Assembly: GCF_025399835.1 (NCBI RefSeq)
Contig: NZ_JAODVR010000002.1
Location: forward strand, 610,683 to 674,682
Source of the DNA: Haloarchaeobius sp. HME9146
Lineage (GTDB): Archaea > Halobacteriota > Halobacteria > Halobacteriales > Natrialbaceae
Reading direction: 5' to 3'
Length of the DNA stretch: 64,000 nucleotides
The first letter of the stretch is position 1; every line of letters starts with the position of its first letter. Position numbers and translations under genes: made by a program. Positions 44,969-55,171 of the stretch are shown here, piece by piece. The notes under the pieces were generated by a model that had not been told where the DNA came from, made no database searches, and worked only from the letters and a program-made list of their open reading frames with translations.

Positions 44969-46177
44969 ATGCGCGAAAACACGACCCACGACGGACCGAC
45001 GCGGCGCGACTACCTGAAAATCGGTGGTGCGACGGCCCTGGGTGGGCTGGTAGCTGGCTGTGCCGGACAGGACGGCGGTGGCGCGGAGCCAACAACGACA
45101 GAGTCGGGCGGTAATACTGGGTCGACCCAGACCGAACAGACGACGACTGAAGACACCCCGTACTCGGTCACGATGGCACCCGTCGGCGAGGTCACGTTCG
45201 AGTCGGTCCCCGAGCAGTGGGTCGCCTACGACGGCGGCTACGCCGACATGGGCGTTGCCCTCGGCAAGGGCGACGGTATGACCGGTATCGGCGGTTCCGG
45301 TCGGTACTACACCTACGTCTACGACGAACTCCCGGGCGTGAGCGTCGACCGCGAGTCAATCGAAGCGAACGACCTCGGCGAAGCGGGCATGTCCAAGGAG
45401 ATATTCTACGAACTCGACAACGACGTCCACCTGATGGACCCCCAGATGCTCGTCAACTGGTTCGACTGGAGCGAAGGGGACGTCGAGGAGATAATCGAGA
45501 ACGTCGGGCCCTTCGTCGGCAACCTGCACTTCCGCCGGGAGGACCAGTGGCACGACTACCGCTACTACACCCTCTACGAGGCGTTCGAGAAGGTCGCGAC
45601 GGTCTTCGGCGAACAGGAGCGCTACGAGGCCTTCGAGGCGCTCCACGACAAGTTCATCGCGGACGTCCAGCGCAGACTCCCACCGGCGGACGAGCGCCCC
45701 AACGTCCTGCTCGTCTACGCCGGCAGCGACGAACCCGAGAAGTTCTCGCCGTACCGCCTCAACGACAAGGGAACGAGCAAGAAGCAGTGGCACGACCTCG
45801 GCGTCAGTGACGCGCTCGCCGGGTCGGGTATCGAGGGGCTGAGCACCACCGACCGCGGGAAGATCGACTACGAGACGATGCTCGAGGTCGACCCCGACGT
45901 CATCATGCTGCGGGCCCACGAGCGCAAGTCGGCACAGGAGTTCCGGGACACGGTGCTCTCGTTCATGCGGTACCACCCTGTCGCCAGCGAACTCTCTGCG
46001 GTCCAGGAGGGACGTGTCTACCGCGGTGGCTACCTCTTCCAGGGACCGATACAGAACCTGTTCCTGACTGAACGTGGCGCACAGCAGCTCTACCCGGAGG
46101 TGTTCGGCGAGGTGACCAGCGACGAACAGCTGTTCGACCGCCAGCGCGTCGCCGACATCGTCGACGGGACCGTTTGA
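44969..46177 (+). CDS. substrate-binding lipoprotein (copy 4)
   Basis: 402 residues: TRRDYLKIG, lipobox LVAGC, Gly/Thr-rich linker, class III binding domain close to copy 1 in its middle (RYYTLYEAFEKVATVFGEQE), and a variant tail (DEQLFDRQRVADIVDGTV). It follows copy 3 in the same transcript. No permease gene is near on this transcript. Confidence 0.88.
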   Translation: MRENTTHDGPTRRDYLKIGGATALGGLVAGCAGQDGGGAEPTTTESGGNTGSTQTEQTTTEDTPYSVTMAPVGEVTFESVPEQWVAYDGGYADMGVALGKGDGMTGIGGSGRYYTYVYDELPGVSVDRESIEANDLGEAGMSKEIFYELDNDVHLMDPQMLVNWFDWSEGDVEEIIENVGPFVGNLHFRREDQWHDYRYYTLYEAFEKVATVFGEQERYEAFEALHDKFIADVQRRLPPADERPNVLLVYAGSDEPEKFSPYRLNDKGTSKKQWHDLGVSDALAGSGIEGLSTTDRGKIDYETMLEVDPDVIMLRAHERKSAQEFRDTVLSFMRYHPVASELSAVQEGRVYRGGYLFQGPIQNLFLTERGAQQLYPEVFGEVTSDEQLFDRQRVADIVDGTV

Positions 46178-46201
46178 GACCGTTCCAGGTCGACGACCGG
46201 G

Positions 46202-47194
46202 CTACCAGTCGAGGCTCCCGCCGCTCCGGTACTCCGTGACCTGCGTCTCGAAGAAGTTCTTCTCCTTGTTGAGGTCGACCTGCTCGGACATCCATGGGAA
46301 CGGGTTCTCGGTGCCGTACTGTTCCGGCAGGTCGAGCTGCCCGAGCCGACGGTCGGCGACGTGTTCGACGTACTCGGCGAACTGGTCTGGACTCATCCCC
46401 AGGATATCGTCGGGGCAGGCTTCGTAGGCGTATATCCGCTCCAGTTCGACCGCCTCGGTGATGAGGTCGATTACCTCGTCCCCGAAGTCGTCGGTCCAGA
46501 CACCGGGGTTCTCGGCGCGAATCTGGTTGATGAGGTCGACGCCGAAGCCGAGGTGGAGCGACTCGTCGCGCATGATGTACTCGAACTGCTGGCCGACACC
46601 GACCATCTTGTTCTGGCGCTTGAGGCCGAGCATCATCGCGAAGCCGGCGTAGAAGAAGACACCCTCCATGATGACGTAGAAGCCGACGAGGTCCTGGAGG
46701 AAGTCACGGAGGTCCTCGTCCGTCTCGATGGTGAAGTCGTCCTGATTGATGACCCGCGTCAGGTCGACGACGAACTCGTCTTTCTCCTCGATAGAGGGCA
46801 CGCGGTCGTACATCCCGTAGAGGTACTCGGGGTCGAACCCGAGGGAGTCACAGCAGTAGATGAACGTGTCGGTGTGGATGGCCTCCTCGTAGGCCTGTCG
46901 GAGCAGGTACTGACGACATTCGGGGGCGGTCACGTGGTCGTACACCGCGAGCACGATGTTGTTCGCGGTGAGGGACTCCGCCGTCGAGAAGAACCCGAGG
47001 TTCCACTCGACGAGCTGGCGCTCGGCGTCGGAGAGCGCGTCCCCGTTCCACTGGGAGATGTCCTCTTGCATCGGAATCTCCTGGGGCACCCAGTTGTTGT
47101 TCACACCCGCTTCGTAGTACTCGCGGGCCCAGTCGTAGTCTATCGGCAGTATCTTGTTCGGGTCGTGTTCCGTGTCGTCGTTGAGTATCGGCAT
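46202..47194 (-). CDS. nrdB: ribonucleotide reductase beta subunit, class Ic-like
   Basis: 330 residues from the ATG at 47194. The diiron-type ligands are Glu73 (STAESLTANN), Glu104 and His107 (EEAIHTDTF), Glu in IMEGVFFY near 184, and Glu and His in RDESLHLG near 220. Where E. coli NrdB has radical Tyr122, the aligned residue is Phe111. Where it has Asp84, this has Glu73. Those two changes are the marks of class Ic beta subunits that use a Mn/Fe cofactor instead of a tyrosyl radical. It is 34 bp downstream of nrdA on the same strand. Confidence 0.9.
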   Translation of the reverse strand: MPILNDDTEHDPNKILPIDYDWAREYYEAGVNNNWVPQEIPMQEDISQWNGDALSDAERQLVEWNLGFFSTAESLTANNIVLAVYDHVTAPECRQYLLRQAYEEAIHTDTFIYCCDSLGFDPEYLYGMYDRVPSIEEKDEFVVDLTRVINQDDFTIETDEDLRDFLQDLVGFYVIMEGVFFYAGFAMMLGLKRQNKMVGVGQQFEYIMRDESLHLGFGVDLINQIRAENPGVWTDDFGDEVIDLITEAVELERIYAYEACPDDILGMSPDQFAEYVEHVADRRLGQLDLPEQYGTENPFPWMSEQVDLNKEKNFFETQVTEYRSGGSLDW

Positions 47195-47228
47195 CGGTGA
47201 GAGACTGTGAAGTGGTGGTCGGCAAGCG

Positions 47229-49667
47229 TTACTGGCAGGCGTCACAGGTCGGGTCCTCAACCCGACAGAGGTCGCCTTCCTGGGCGGGTTCGCCACCGTC
47301 TGACTGGACGGTCTTCGACGAGCCACCGCCGCGGTGCTGTGTCTTCCCGTACTCGGCCATATCGAGCGTAGACTTCTCTATCTGGGAGGCACCGAGTGTC
47401 CGGAGGTAGTAGGTCGTCTTCAGGCCGAGTTCCCACGCGGTCTCGTACACGTCGGCGAGCAGGGAACCGTCGGTCGACGGGAAGAAGACGTTGTGCGAGA
47501 TGGACTGGTCCAGCCACGTCTGGCGGTGTGCGGTCAACCGGAGCTGGTGGCGCGGGTCGATCTCGAACGCGCCGCGGTACAGCTCCTGCAGGTCGTCGGG
47601 GATGTCGTCTATCTCCTGAATCGACCCGTCGTGGTACTTGATGCGGTCGACCATCTCGTCGTCCCAGAGGTCGCGTTCCCGGAGGGCCGCGACGAGCTGG
47701 TCGTTGACGACCGTGAAGTCGCCGGACATGTTCGACTTGACGTAGAGGTTCGAGTACAGCGGTTCGATAGAGGGCGTCGTCCCGTTGATGGTCGAGACGG
47801 TCGCCGTGGGCGCGATGGCCATGGTGTTCGAGTTCCGCATCCCGTGTTCCTCGACGTGTTCGCGGACGACGTACCAGTCAAGCGTCTCCTCGCGGTCGGT
47901 CGGAATCTCCCGGCGGCGCTCGTCCTCGAGAAGGTCGACGGTGTCCTGCGGGAGCAGCCCGCGGTCCCACTTCGACCCCTCGTAGGAGGGGTAGGGCTCG
48001 CGCTCGGCGGCCAGCTTCGAGGAGTTCAGGATGGCGTGGTAGGAGACGAACTCCTGCCAACGGTTCGCCTTCTCGACGGCCGCCTCGGACGCCATCGGCA
48101 CGTCCAGCCGCAGCAGGGCGTCGTGGAACCCCATCGTCCCGAGCCCGATGGGGCGGTGGCGCATGTTCGAAAGCTCTGCTTCCTCGGTCGGGTAGAAGCA
48201 GAGGTCGACGACGTTGTCGAGCATCCGCATCGCCGTCTCGATGGTGTCCGCGAGGTGCTCGCGGTCCAGCTCGCCGCCCGACACGTGCGTCGCGTAGTTG
48301 ACGCTCCCGAGGTTGCAGACGGCGTGCTCGTCCTGGCTGGTGTTGAGCGTGATCTCGGTGCAGAGGTTCGAGGAGTGGACCGTGCCGACGTGGTCCTGCG
48401 GCGACCGGACGTTGCAGGGGTCCTTGAACGTCACCCACGGGTGGCCAGTCTCGAACAGGCGCGTGAGCAGCTGCCGCCAGAGATCGGTGGCGTCGACGCG
48501 CTCGTACTGCCGGAGCTCGCCGTCCTCGGCCTGCTGTTCGTACTCTTGGTAGCGTTCTTCGAACGCCTCGCCGGACAACTCGTGGAGGTCTGGCACCTCG
48601 TCCGGGCTGAACAGGGTCCACTTCTCGTCGGCTCGGACCCGCTTCATGAACAGGTCCGGTATCCAGGCCGCCGTGTTCATGTCCGGGGTCCGCCGGCGCT
48701 CGTCGCCGGTGTTGCGCTTCAGGTCTATGAACGCCGGGAAGTCGAGGTGCCAGCAGGCGAGGTAGGCACACGCCGCGCCGCGGCGCTTGCCCGAGCGGTT
48801 GATGGCCGCGGTCACGTCGTTGCTGATGCGGAGGAAGGGGACCACGCCGGTCGATTCGACACCGGTCGACTGGATGAGCGACCCGGCGGCCCGGAGGTTG
48901 GTCCAGTCGTTGCCGAGGCCACCGCTCCACTTCGAGAGCTGTGCGTGGTGCTTGTAGGCGTCGAAGATACCCTCGAGGTCGTCCTCGACCGTGGTCAGGT
49001 AACAGGAGGAGAGCTGTGGATGGGCCGTCCCGCTGTGGAACAGGGTCGGCGAGGAGGGCGTGAACTCCAGCTTCGAGAGCACGTCGTAGAACTCCTTCGC
49101 CCGCTGCTGGGGGTCGTCTTCCTCGATGGCGAGCCCCATCGCGACGCGCATCCAGAACGCCTGCGGGAGTTCGAGGCGCTCGCCGTGTTGCTCGGTCTTG
49201 AGGAAGTAGCGCTGGTACAGCGTCTCCATCGCCATGTACTCGAACTCCTCGTCGCGGTCGAGTTCGAGGTATTCGGCGAGGTCGGCGAGGTCGAAGCGGT
49301 CGAGGAGACGGTCATCGAGCAGCCCGAGGTCGACACCGCGTTCGACGTTCGTGACGAACGTCGCGCGGTACGCCTGGTCGAGGTCGAACCCGGTCAGGTC
49401 CTCGCCGATGACCTCGCGGTAGTACTGCTGGCGGAAGACAGCCGCGGCGACCCGCTTGAGTTCGGGGTCGCGCTCGACCCGGGCGGTGAGCGACTGCAGG
49501 ATCGCCTCGTACACCTCGTCGGTGGTCGCGCCGTCGTAGAGGCTGCGCTCGATATCGGTGTGGATGTCCTCCCACGCCGTCTCGGGGAGGTCGGTCTCGT
49601 GGCCTGTGCGTGCCCGGTCGAGGATGGACCGGACGTCGGTGGTCGGTGCGGTAGATTGCTTGCTCAT
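47229..49667 (-). CDS. nrdA: ribonucleotide reductase alpha subunit, class I
   Basis: 812 residues from the ATG at 49667. The N-terminal 95 residues look like an ATP-cone-type domain. Catalytic marks: Cys in SSCYLTTVEDD (C225 equivalent), Asn-x-Cys-x-Glu in SNLCTEITLN (C439/N437/E441 equivalents), Cys in HAVCNLGSVNYA (C462 equivalent), and the C-terminal CDAC redox pair. It makes deoxyribonucleotides with NrdB. Its stop is 34 bp before nrdB, so the pair is one transcript. Confidence 0.94.
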   Translation of the reverse strand: MSKQSTAPTTDVRSILDRARTGHETDLPETAWEDIHTDIERSLYDGATTDEVYEAILQSLTARVERDPELKRVAAAVFRQQYYREVIGEDLTGFDLDQAYRATFVTNVERGVDLGLLDDRLLDRFDLADLAEYLELDRDEEFEYMAMETLYQRYFLKTEQHGERLELPQAFWMRVAMGLAIEEDDPQQRAKEFYDVLSKLEFTPSSPTLFHSGTAHPQLSSCYLTTVEDDLEGIFDAYKHHAQLSKWSGGLGNDWTNLRAAGSLIQSTGVESTGVVPFLRISNDVTAAINRSGKRRGAACAYLACWHLDFPAFIDLKRNTGDERRRTPDMNTAAWIPDLFMKRVRADEKWTLFSPDEVPDLHELSGEAFEERYQEYEQQAEDGELRQYERVDATDLWRQLLTRLFETGHPWVTFKDPCNVRSPQDHVGTVHSSNLCTEITLNTSQDEHAVCNLGSVNYATHVSGGELDREHLADTIETAMRMLDNVVDLCFYPTEEAELSNMRHRPIGLGTMGFHDALLRLDVPMASEAAVEKANRWQEFVSYHAILNSSKLAAEREPYPSYEGSKWDRGLLPQDTVDLLEDERRREIPTDREETLDWYVVREHVEEHGMRNSNTMAIAPTATVSTINGTTPSIEPLYSNLYVKSNMSGDFTVVNDQLVAALRERDLWDDEMVDRIKYHDGSIQEIDDIPDDLQELYRGAFEIDPRHQLRLTAHRQTWLDQSISHNVFFPSTDGSLLADVYETAWELGLKTTYYLRTLGASQIEKSTLDMAEYGKTQHRGGGSSKTVQSDGGEPAQEGDLCRVEDPTCDACQ

Positions 49668-49892
49668 GGATGCTGTGAAGCGAACGACTCGATGCGACCG
49701 TCCCGCTACCGGGTGTGTGGGTGATGACGCCCACCGCGCCGACACGTCTCGTGCCCGAAGGACCGGGGCGTGTCGAGACGCGTGGCTGTCCGGTTCCGTC
49801 GCCAGAGATGCCTCTCGTCGGCCAGGCACTCGTGGCAAACCGCACGTCGGGAGGGTGGTCGCCGGCCGCAGTATTCCCTGTGCTACGGAGCC

Positions 49893-49903
49893 GTGATAAA
49901 TGC
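49893..49903 (-). promoter_or_regulatory. probable nrdA promoter with a long leader
   Basis: Minus-strand GCATTTATCAC is the only good TATA-like element in the 273-bp gap, about 225 nt before the nrdA ATG. That implies a leader of nearly 200 nt, unusual here. I see no riboswitch consensus in it. Confidence 0.4.
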
Positions 49904-49940
49904 TTCCCAATCAGATTGAAGTAGATAAAGTAGAGTTGAA

Positions 49941-51029
49941 TTACTGTCTGTGTGTGTCGGTTTCGTCGGCACCGCCGACGCCATCACTCTCGTCGAATTC
50001 GCCAGCGCCACTCCCGCCATCCCCCTCCTCGTCGTCTGCACGGACGGCCGAGCGCTGTTCCGGCACCGGGTCGAGGTCGGGAGCTACGTCGCCGAGGACG
50101 AGCATGGCGTAGTACCGGAGGTAGGTCTGGACCGGGACCTGCACAACCGCGGCCACAGCCACCAGACACACCACGAACAGCACCGCGGCGACGGCCATGA
50201 CGAGGATGCCGAGCGCCTCGACGGCTGAGAACAGCAGGAAGCCCCCGCCGAACAGCGCGCCGAACGGGACCAGCAGGACCAGGGCCGCGACACCGGCCAC
50301 GATGCCGACGACCGCCCCGCCGACCATCGACAGGATGGCCCCGGCGACGGCGTACGCGAGGTACTGCGTCCAGTTCGCCGGAATCGTCCCCCAGAGCCGT
50401 CGCCAGCCCGCGAGCACGCCGACCTCCTCGACGAGCATGATGGGGACGACGAACACGGTCGTGAACCCGTTGACGACCCCGACGATCACGGCCAGGACGA
50501 GGAACAGTGGCACCAGCACGAGCGCCACCGCGAACACCGCGAACACCGACCGGGGCGGTCCACCGCCCAGCATGGTCAGCACGAACAACCCGGCGAACAG
50601 GGCCACCGAGCCGAACACCAGCAGCCCGAGGACGAGCCGGAAGCCGAACAGGCCCAGGCCAGCCCGCCAGTGCTCGCGCCAGTAGCGCCGAATCGCGACG
50701 GTCTCCTGGCGCAGGGATTCGACGAAGACGAACTCCATGATGGACCCGACGAGCAGCAGGGCGACGACGAAGGCAGCGACGGCGGCCACGAGGGCCGCGA
50801 TGAGCCAGATGTCGGGGACGGTGAGCTGGCCGACATCGACGGGCGGGACCCCACCGCCGTCGGAGTTTGCGGGGACGCTGTACTGGAACGAGGCGAAGTT
50901 CGCGCCCGGGCCGCCGACGAACAGGACGACCAGGGCGAGCTTCAGCCAGTCGGACCGCCCGAGGGAGCCGAGGAACGAGCGCGTCACGGTGTACGCGTCG
51001 TCGAGGTCCTCTACCGCGTGGAGTGGCAT
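49941..51029 (-). CDS. haloarchaeal six-TM membrane protein
   Basis: 362 residues from the ATG at 51029. Six hydrophobic blocks (about 30-50, 72-98, 125-160, 165-195, 220-260, 265-300) alternate with basic loops; the segment SIMEFVFVESLRQETVAIRRYWREHW near 90-115 is a conserved cytoplasmic loop. The last 35 residues are acidic. It belongs to a widespread haloarchaeal family of unknown function (DUF7544-like). Confidence 0.75.
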   Translation of the reverse strand: MPLHAVEDLDDAYTVTRSFLGSLGRSDWLKLALVVLFVGGPGANFASFQYSVPANSDGGGVPPVDVGQLTVPDIWLIAALVAAVAAFVVALLLVGSIMEFVFVESLRQETVAIRRYWREHWRAGLGLFGFRLVLGLLVFGSVALFAGLFVLTMLGGGPPRSVFAVFAVALVLVPLFLVLAVIVGVVNGFTTVFVVPIMLVEEVGVLAGWRRLWGTIPANWTQYLAYAVAGAILSMVGGAVVGIVAGVAALVLLVPFGALFGGGFLLFSAVEALGILVMAVAAVLFVVCLVAVAAVVQVPVQTYLRYYAMLVLGDVAPDLDPVPEQRSAVRADDEEGDGGSGAGEFDESDGVGGADETDTHRQ

Positions 51030-51118
51030 ACGTGAAGAGACGCGGGCATCGCTGATGAAAGTGTGCTGTCAGTGAGGTGTCGCCTGGATTCAAGTACCGC
51101 CGGGTGCCAGACCCGGGT

Positions 51119-51790
51119 ATGCGAGATGCCCTCCTTCGTGCAGCCGGCGAGCGATACACGTGGCGGACAGTGGTCTCGTTCTGCCTCTCGGTTGCCGTCC
51201 TGTCAGTCCTCATCGACGACGAATCGGTCGTCCTCGCGTTCTTCGCCGCGGTGCTCGTGCTCGAGGGCGCGGCAGTTGCGCGTACGGCGCGAGGGGTCGA
51301 TGGTCGGTGGGTGAAGGCCGGGCTCGGCGCGCTCGCCGTCCTTCTCGGCGTCGTGTGGGTCGGGCTGGAGCTTCGCGAGGTCGGGACCGGGGACCCGCTC
51401 TTCGTCCCCGTTCTCGCCGCCGTCGCTGGTCTCTGGGTGCTGCTCGACACTCGTCGCGATTTCGTCGAGGGGCGGCGAGACGAGCCCTCCCGGGAGGAGG
51501 TGGACGCCGACGACGTGCTGCTGGTCATGAACCACATGCACCTGGTCGCCGAGGAACTCGAATCGGGACCGAAGACCGTCCCGGAACTGGCCGCGGCCTG
51601 TGACCTGACGGAGTCACGGGTCCGCGAGGCGCTCGACGCAGCGAGTGCCAACGATATCGTCTACCACGTCGACGAGGCCGAAGGAACGCCACGATACGCC
51701 CTCGACGAGTCGAAGGTCGGGGCGGTCGCGTTCGTCAGGGAGAACGGGCTTCGGGTCGCCCGCCGACTCGTGCGGCCCCTGCGGTGGTGA
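51119..51790 (+). CDS. membrane protein with C-terminal winged helix
   Basis: 223 residues from the ATG at 51119. Three to four hydrophobic segments in the first 125 residues are followed by a winged-helix-like domain (about 138-215: LLVMNHMHLVAEEL, TVPELAAACDLTESRVREAL, then a wing and YALDESK). It looks like a membrane-tethered regulator. Targets are unknown. It precedes mutS by 66 bp on the same strand. Confidence 0.68.
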   Translation: MRDALLRAAGERYTWRTVVSFCLSVAVLSVLIDDESVVLAFFAAVLVLEGAAVARTARGVDGRWVKAGLGALAVLLGVVWVGLELREVGTGDPLFVPVLAAVAGLWVLLDTRRDFVEGRRDEPSREEVDADDVLLVMNHMHLVAEELESGPKTVPELAAACDLTESRVREALDAASANDIVYHVDEAEGTPRYALDESKVGAVAFVRENGLRVARRLVRPLRW

Positions 51791-51856
51791 GACGGAGAGG
51801 CCACGCCGGACCCGAATCCAGCAGATATTTCCACGCGACCCACCAGCCGTCTGCGT

Positions 51857-54505
51857 ATGGACGCAGCGCTCGGACCGCCGGAGAAGATGGCCGAGCAGGC
51901 CGACGAGCTGACGCCGATGATGCGCCAGTACTACGAACTGACCGAGCGCTACGACGACGCGCTCGTGCTCTTCCAGGTCGGTGACTTCTACGAGACCTTT
52001 TGTGCCGCCGCCGAGGCGACCTCGCGCATCTGCGAGGTGACCCTGACCAAGCGCGAGGACTCGACGGGCAGATACCCGATGGCCGGGGTTCCAATCGCGA
52101 ACGCCGAGAGCTACATCGAATCGCTGCTGAATGCGGGCTACCGGGTCGCGGTCGCGGACCAGGTGCAGGACCCCGACGAGGCCAGCGGCGTGGTCGACCG
52201 GGCCGTCACTCGCATCGTCACACCAGGGACGCTGACCGAGGCCGAACTGCTCGCGACCGACGACAACAACTTCGTCGCCTGCCTCACGAAGACGGGCGAC
52301 CCCGACGACCCGACCGGCGAGGGCGGCGAGTACGGTTTCTCCGTGCTCGACGTGTCGACGGGCGACTTCTACGCCACGGCCCCGCCGAACGCCCCGACCG
52401 TCGCGGACGAAATCGGCCGGTTCGACCCCGCCGAGGCCATCGTCGGGCCCGACGCCAGCGCCGATACCTTCCCTGCCGACTGCATGGTCTCGCCCTACGA
52501 CCGGACCGCGTTTACCACCGAGAAGGCCCGCGCGAAGGTCACCGAGTACTTCGGCGACCCCGACGCCTTGCTGGCGGGCGACGCCGAGGTCCGCGCTTGC
52601 GGTGCATTGCTCGCCTACGCCGAGTACACCCGCGGCGGCGAAGAGGGCTATCTTGACTACCTGAACCACCTCACGCGGTACGACCCGCGGGAGTACGTGG
52701 TCCTCGACCCGACCGCCATCGCCAGCCTCGAACTGTTCGAGCGTCGCTCCGTCAGAAGCGTCGAGGGCGCGACCCTCGTCGAGGTGCTGGACGAGACTGC
52801 CTGCGCGATGGGTCGCCGCGAACTCACGGACTGGCTCCGCCGCCCACTCGTCGACCAGGACCGAATCGAGGGCCGCCTCGACGCGGTCGGCGAACTCGCC
52901 CACGACCCGGTGGCACGCGAGCGACTCCACGAACTGCTCCGGGACGTGTACGACGTGGAACGGCTCATCACCCGGGTCTCCCGCGGCCGCGCCAACGCCC
53001 GGGACCTGCGCTCGCTGAAGGACACGCTCGACGTGGTTCCCGAGCTCAAGGAGACGATGGCGGACCTCGAAACGGACCGCCTCGCCACCCTCCGAGACGG
53101 CCTCGACGAACTCGAAGACGTGCGCGACCTCATCGGCCGGGCCATCCGAGAGGAACCCCCCATCGAGGTGACCGAGGGCGGCGTCATCGAGTCGGGGTAC
53201 GACGAGACACTGGACGACCTCAGAGAGACCGAACGCTCGGGCAAGAACTGGATCGACTCCCTCGAGGCGAAAGAGCGCGAGCGAACGGGTATCGACTCGC
53301 TCAAGGTCGGGAAGAACCAGGTCCACGGCTACTACATCGAGGTCACGAACCCGAACCTCGACCGGGTGCCCGACGACTACAACCGTCGCCAGACGCTGAA
53401 GAACTCCGAGCGGTTCTACACGCCGGAGCTGAAGTCCCGCGAGGACGAGATTCTGCGGGCCGAACAGCGGGCCGACGACCTCGAATACGACCTGTTTCGG
53501 GAGGTCCGGTCCTCCGTCGCGGCCGAGACCGAGCGCGTGCAGGCGCTGGCGGACCGCATCGCTGCCCTCGACGTGCTCGTGTCGTTCGGGACCGTCGCGG
53601 CCGAGAACGACTACACGCGGCCCGAGTTCTCCGAGACCGGCATCGACATCGAGGCGGGCCGCCACCCCGTCGTCGAGCAGACCCAGGACTCGTTCGTCCC
53701 CAACGGCGCACAGTTCGACGCCGACGAGTTCTTTGCGGTCATCACTGGCCCGAACATGAGCGGGAAGTCGACGTACATGCGCCAGGTCGCGACCATCTGC
53801 CTGCTCGCACAGGCTGGCTGTTTCGTCCCCGCCGCGTCCGCGGACCTGCGAATCCTGGACCGCATCTTCACCCGGGTCGGCGCGAGTGACGACATCGCCG
53901 GTGGGCAGTCGACGTTCATGGTCGAGATGACCGAACTCGCGGACATCCTCCGGGACGCGACCGAGGATTCGCTCGTGTTGCTCGACGAGGTCGGACGTGG
54001 TACCTCGACCGCTGACGGGCTCGCGCTCGCGAAGGCCGTCACGGAGTACGTCCACGACGAACTCGGCGCGACCACGCTGTTCGCCACGCACCACCACGAA
54101 CTCACCGCGGTCGCCGACGACCTCGCCGGCGTGTTCAACCTCCACTTCGACGCGACCGAGGTCGACGGCGAGGTGCAGTTCAACCACGACGTGGGCCGTG
54201 GCGCGGCGACCGCCTCCTACGGTGTCGAGGTCGCCCAGGCCGCGGGCGTGCCCGACGCGGTGCTGGAGAGAGCGCACGAACTGCTGGCGGAAGAGACAGG
54301 TGCCGACCCGGCAGCGTCGGTCGACGGTGTTGCAAAGCCGGGAGTCGACGGTGCTGAAGAAGCAGCCACCGCGGATGGCGGGTCTGTCGACCGTTCGCCC
54401 GAACTCGACGGTGTCCGTGCGCGTCTCGCCGGCCTGAACGTCGCGGATACGACGCCGATGGAGGCGCTTCGCATCCTCGACGACCTCAAGCGCGAACTCG
54501 ACTGA
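51857..54505 (+). CDS. mutS: DNA mismatch repair ATPase MutS
   Basis: 882 residues, MutS1 type. The N-terminal mismatch-reading Phe-Tyr-Glu occurs in QVGDFYETF near 40. Walker A is [15 protein letters not shown] near 630, and the D/E box [14 protein letters not shown] is near 705. A low-complexity linker (about 810-840) precedes a short C-terminal segment. No mutL is adjacent in the window. The second mismatch system, nucS, lies 1.7 kb downstream. Confidence 0.95.
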   Translation: MDAALGPPEKMAEQADELTPMMRQYYELTERYDDALVLFQVGDFYETFCAAAEATSRICEVTLTKREDSTGRYPMAGVPIANAESYIESLLNAGYRVAVADQVQDPDEASGVVDRAVTRIVTPGTLTEAELLATDDNNFVACLTKTGDPDDPTGEGGEYGFSVLDVSTGDFYATAPPNAPTVADEIGRFDPAEAIVGPDASADTFPADCMVSPYDRTAFTTEKARAKVTEYFGDPDALLAGDAEVRACGALLAYAEYTRGGEEGYLDYLNHLTRYDPREYVVLDPTAIASLELFERRSVRSVEGATLVEVLDETACAMGRRELTDWLRRPLVDQDRIEGRLDAVGELAHDPVARERLHELLRDVYDVERLITRVSRGRANARDLRSLKDTLDVVPELKETMADLETDRLATLRDGLDELEDVRDLIGRAIREEPPIEVTEGGVIESGYDETLDDLRETERSGKNWIDSLEAKERERTGIDSLKVGKNQVHGYYIEVTNPNLDRVPDDYNRRQTLKNSERFYTPELKSREDEILRAEQRADDLEYDLFREVRSSVAAETERVQALADRIAALDVLVSFGTVAAENDYTRPEFSETGIDIEAGRHPVVEQTQDSFVPNGAQFDADEFFAVITGPNMSGKSTYMRQVATICLLAQAGCFVPAASADLRILDRIFTRVGASDDIAGGQSTFMVEMTELADILRDATEDSLVLLDEVGRGTSTADGLALAKAVTEYVHDELGATTLFATHHHELTAVADDLAGVFNLHFDATEVDGEVQFNHDVGRGAATASYGVEVAQAAGVPDAVLERAHELLAEETGADPAASVDGVAKPGVDGAEEAATADGGSVDRSPELDGVRARLAGLNVADTTPMEALRILDDLKRELD

Positions 54506-54514
54506 GTCCCGGTT

Positions 54515-54976
54515 TCAGATGTCCTTCGTCATGCCACATTCGGGACAGCGGAGCTGTTCGCCGTCCTCGCCCATGATGAACTGCAGCGAGTCGCTCTCGC
54601 CGCACTCGCGACAGCCCATCGGGACCCGGACGTCCTCGCTGCCTTTCGGGGCACCGAGCGCGAGCCCGACGACCTGCTCGTCGGATTCGTTCGTCCCCTG
54701 CTGGTACTCGCCGCGGGCAAACCGGATGGCCTCGTGGGGCCCGACCTCGACGGACTCGTCGGGAGTCTCGAACGTGGCCGTCCCTTGGATGACGTAGAAG
54801 ACCTCCTCCTGGTCCAGATGGGTGTGCATCCCACCCGAGAAGGACTCTCCCGGTTCCAGCGAGTAGTAGTTGATGGCGAGGTCGCTGGTCCCAAGCGGGT
54901 CCGAGAGGCCGCGTCGGTCGAGGTCGGAGTCTCCGAGGAACTGGCTCTCGATGTCGTCGATGTCGACGTGTTCCAT
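54515..54976 (-). CDS. cupin protein with C-terminal zinc ribbon
   Basis: 153 residues. The cupin (about 30-110) has GMHTHLDQEEVFYVIQGTA, including the His/His/Glu metal set of motif 1. The C-terminal 45 residues form a zinc ribbon (CREC then CPEC). The fusion suggests a small metalloprotein sensor or enzyme; no substrate can be named. Confidence 0.78.
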   Translation of the reverse strand: MEHVDIDDIESQFLGDSDLDRRGLSDPLGTSDLAINYYSLEPGESFSGGMHTHLDQEEVFYVIQGTATFETPDESVEVGPHEAIRFARGEYQQGTNESDEQVVGLALGAPKGSEDVRVPMGCRECGESDSLQFIMGEDGEQLRCPECGMTKDI

Positions 54977-55171
54977 GCTCGGAACCCACTGGCTCCTGCG
55001 TGAAAAGAGCGAGTCTGTCGGCGCTGACTGCCGGTGGATATCGACAGCCCGCAGGGATTCGAGTTTCTTCAGTCCAGCCAGAGTGGCCGTTCACCGGTTC
55101 ACGAGACGAATCAGTATCCAGCCAACATGTTGACCGGACGTTTTTTGTGCCGGCACGGTGTAGACCATGGT

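Noticed and set aside
37784..46177. siderophore biosynthesis next to the uptake locus
   Set aside because: No synthetase, NRPS or IucA-like gene is present; only uptake components and the flavoprotein are seen.
49668..49892. cobalamin-type riboswitch in the nrdA leader
   Set aside because: The conserved B12-box blocks are not present, and the encoded alpha/beta pair is class I, which does not use cobalamin.
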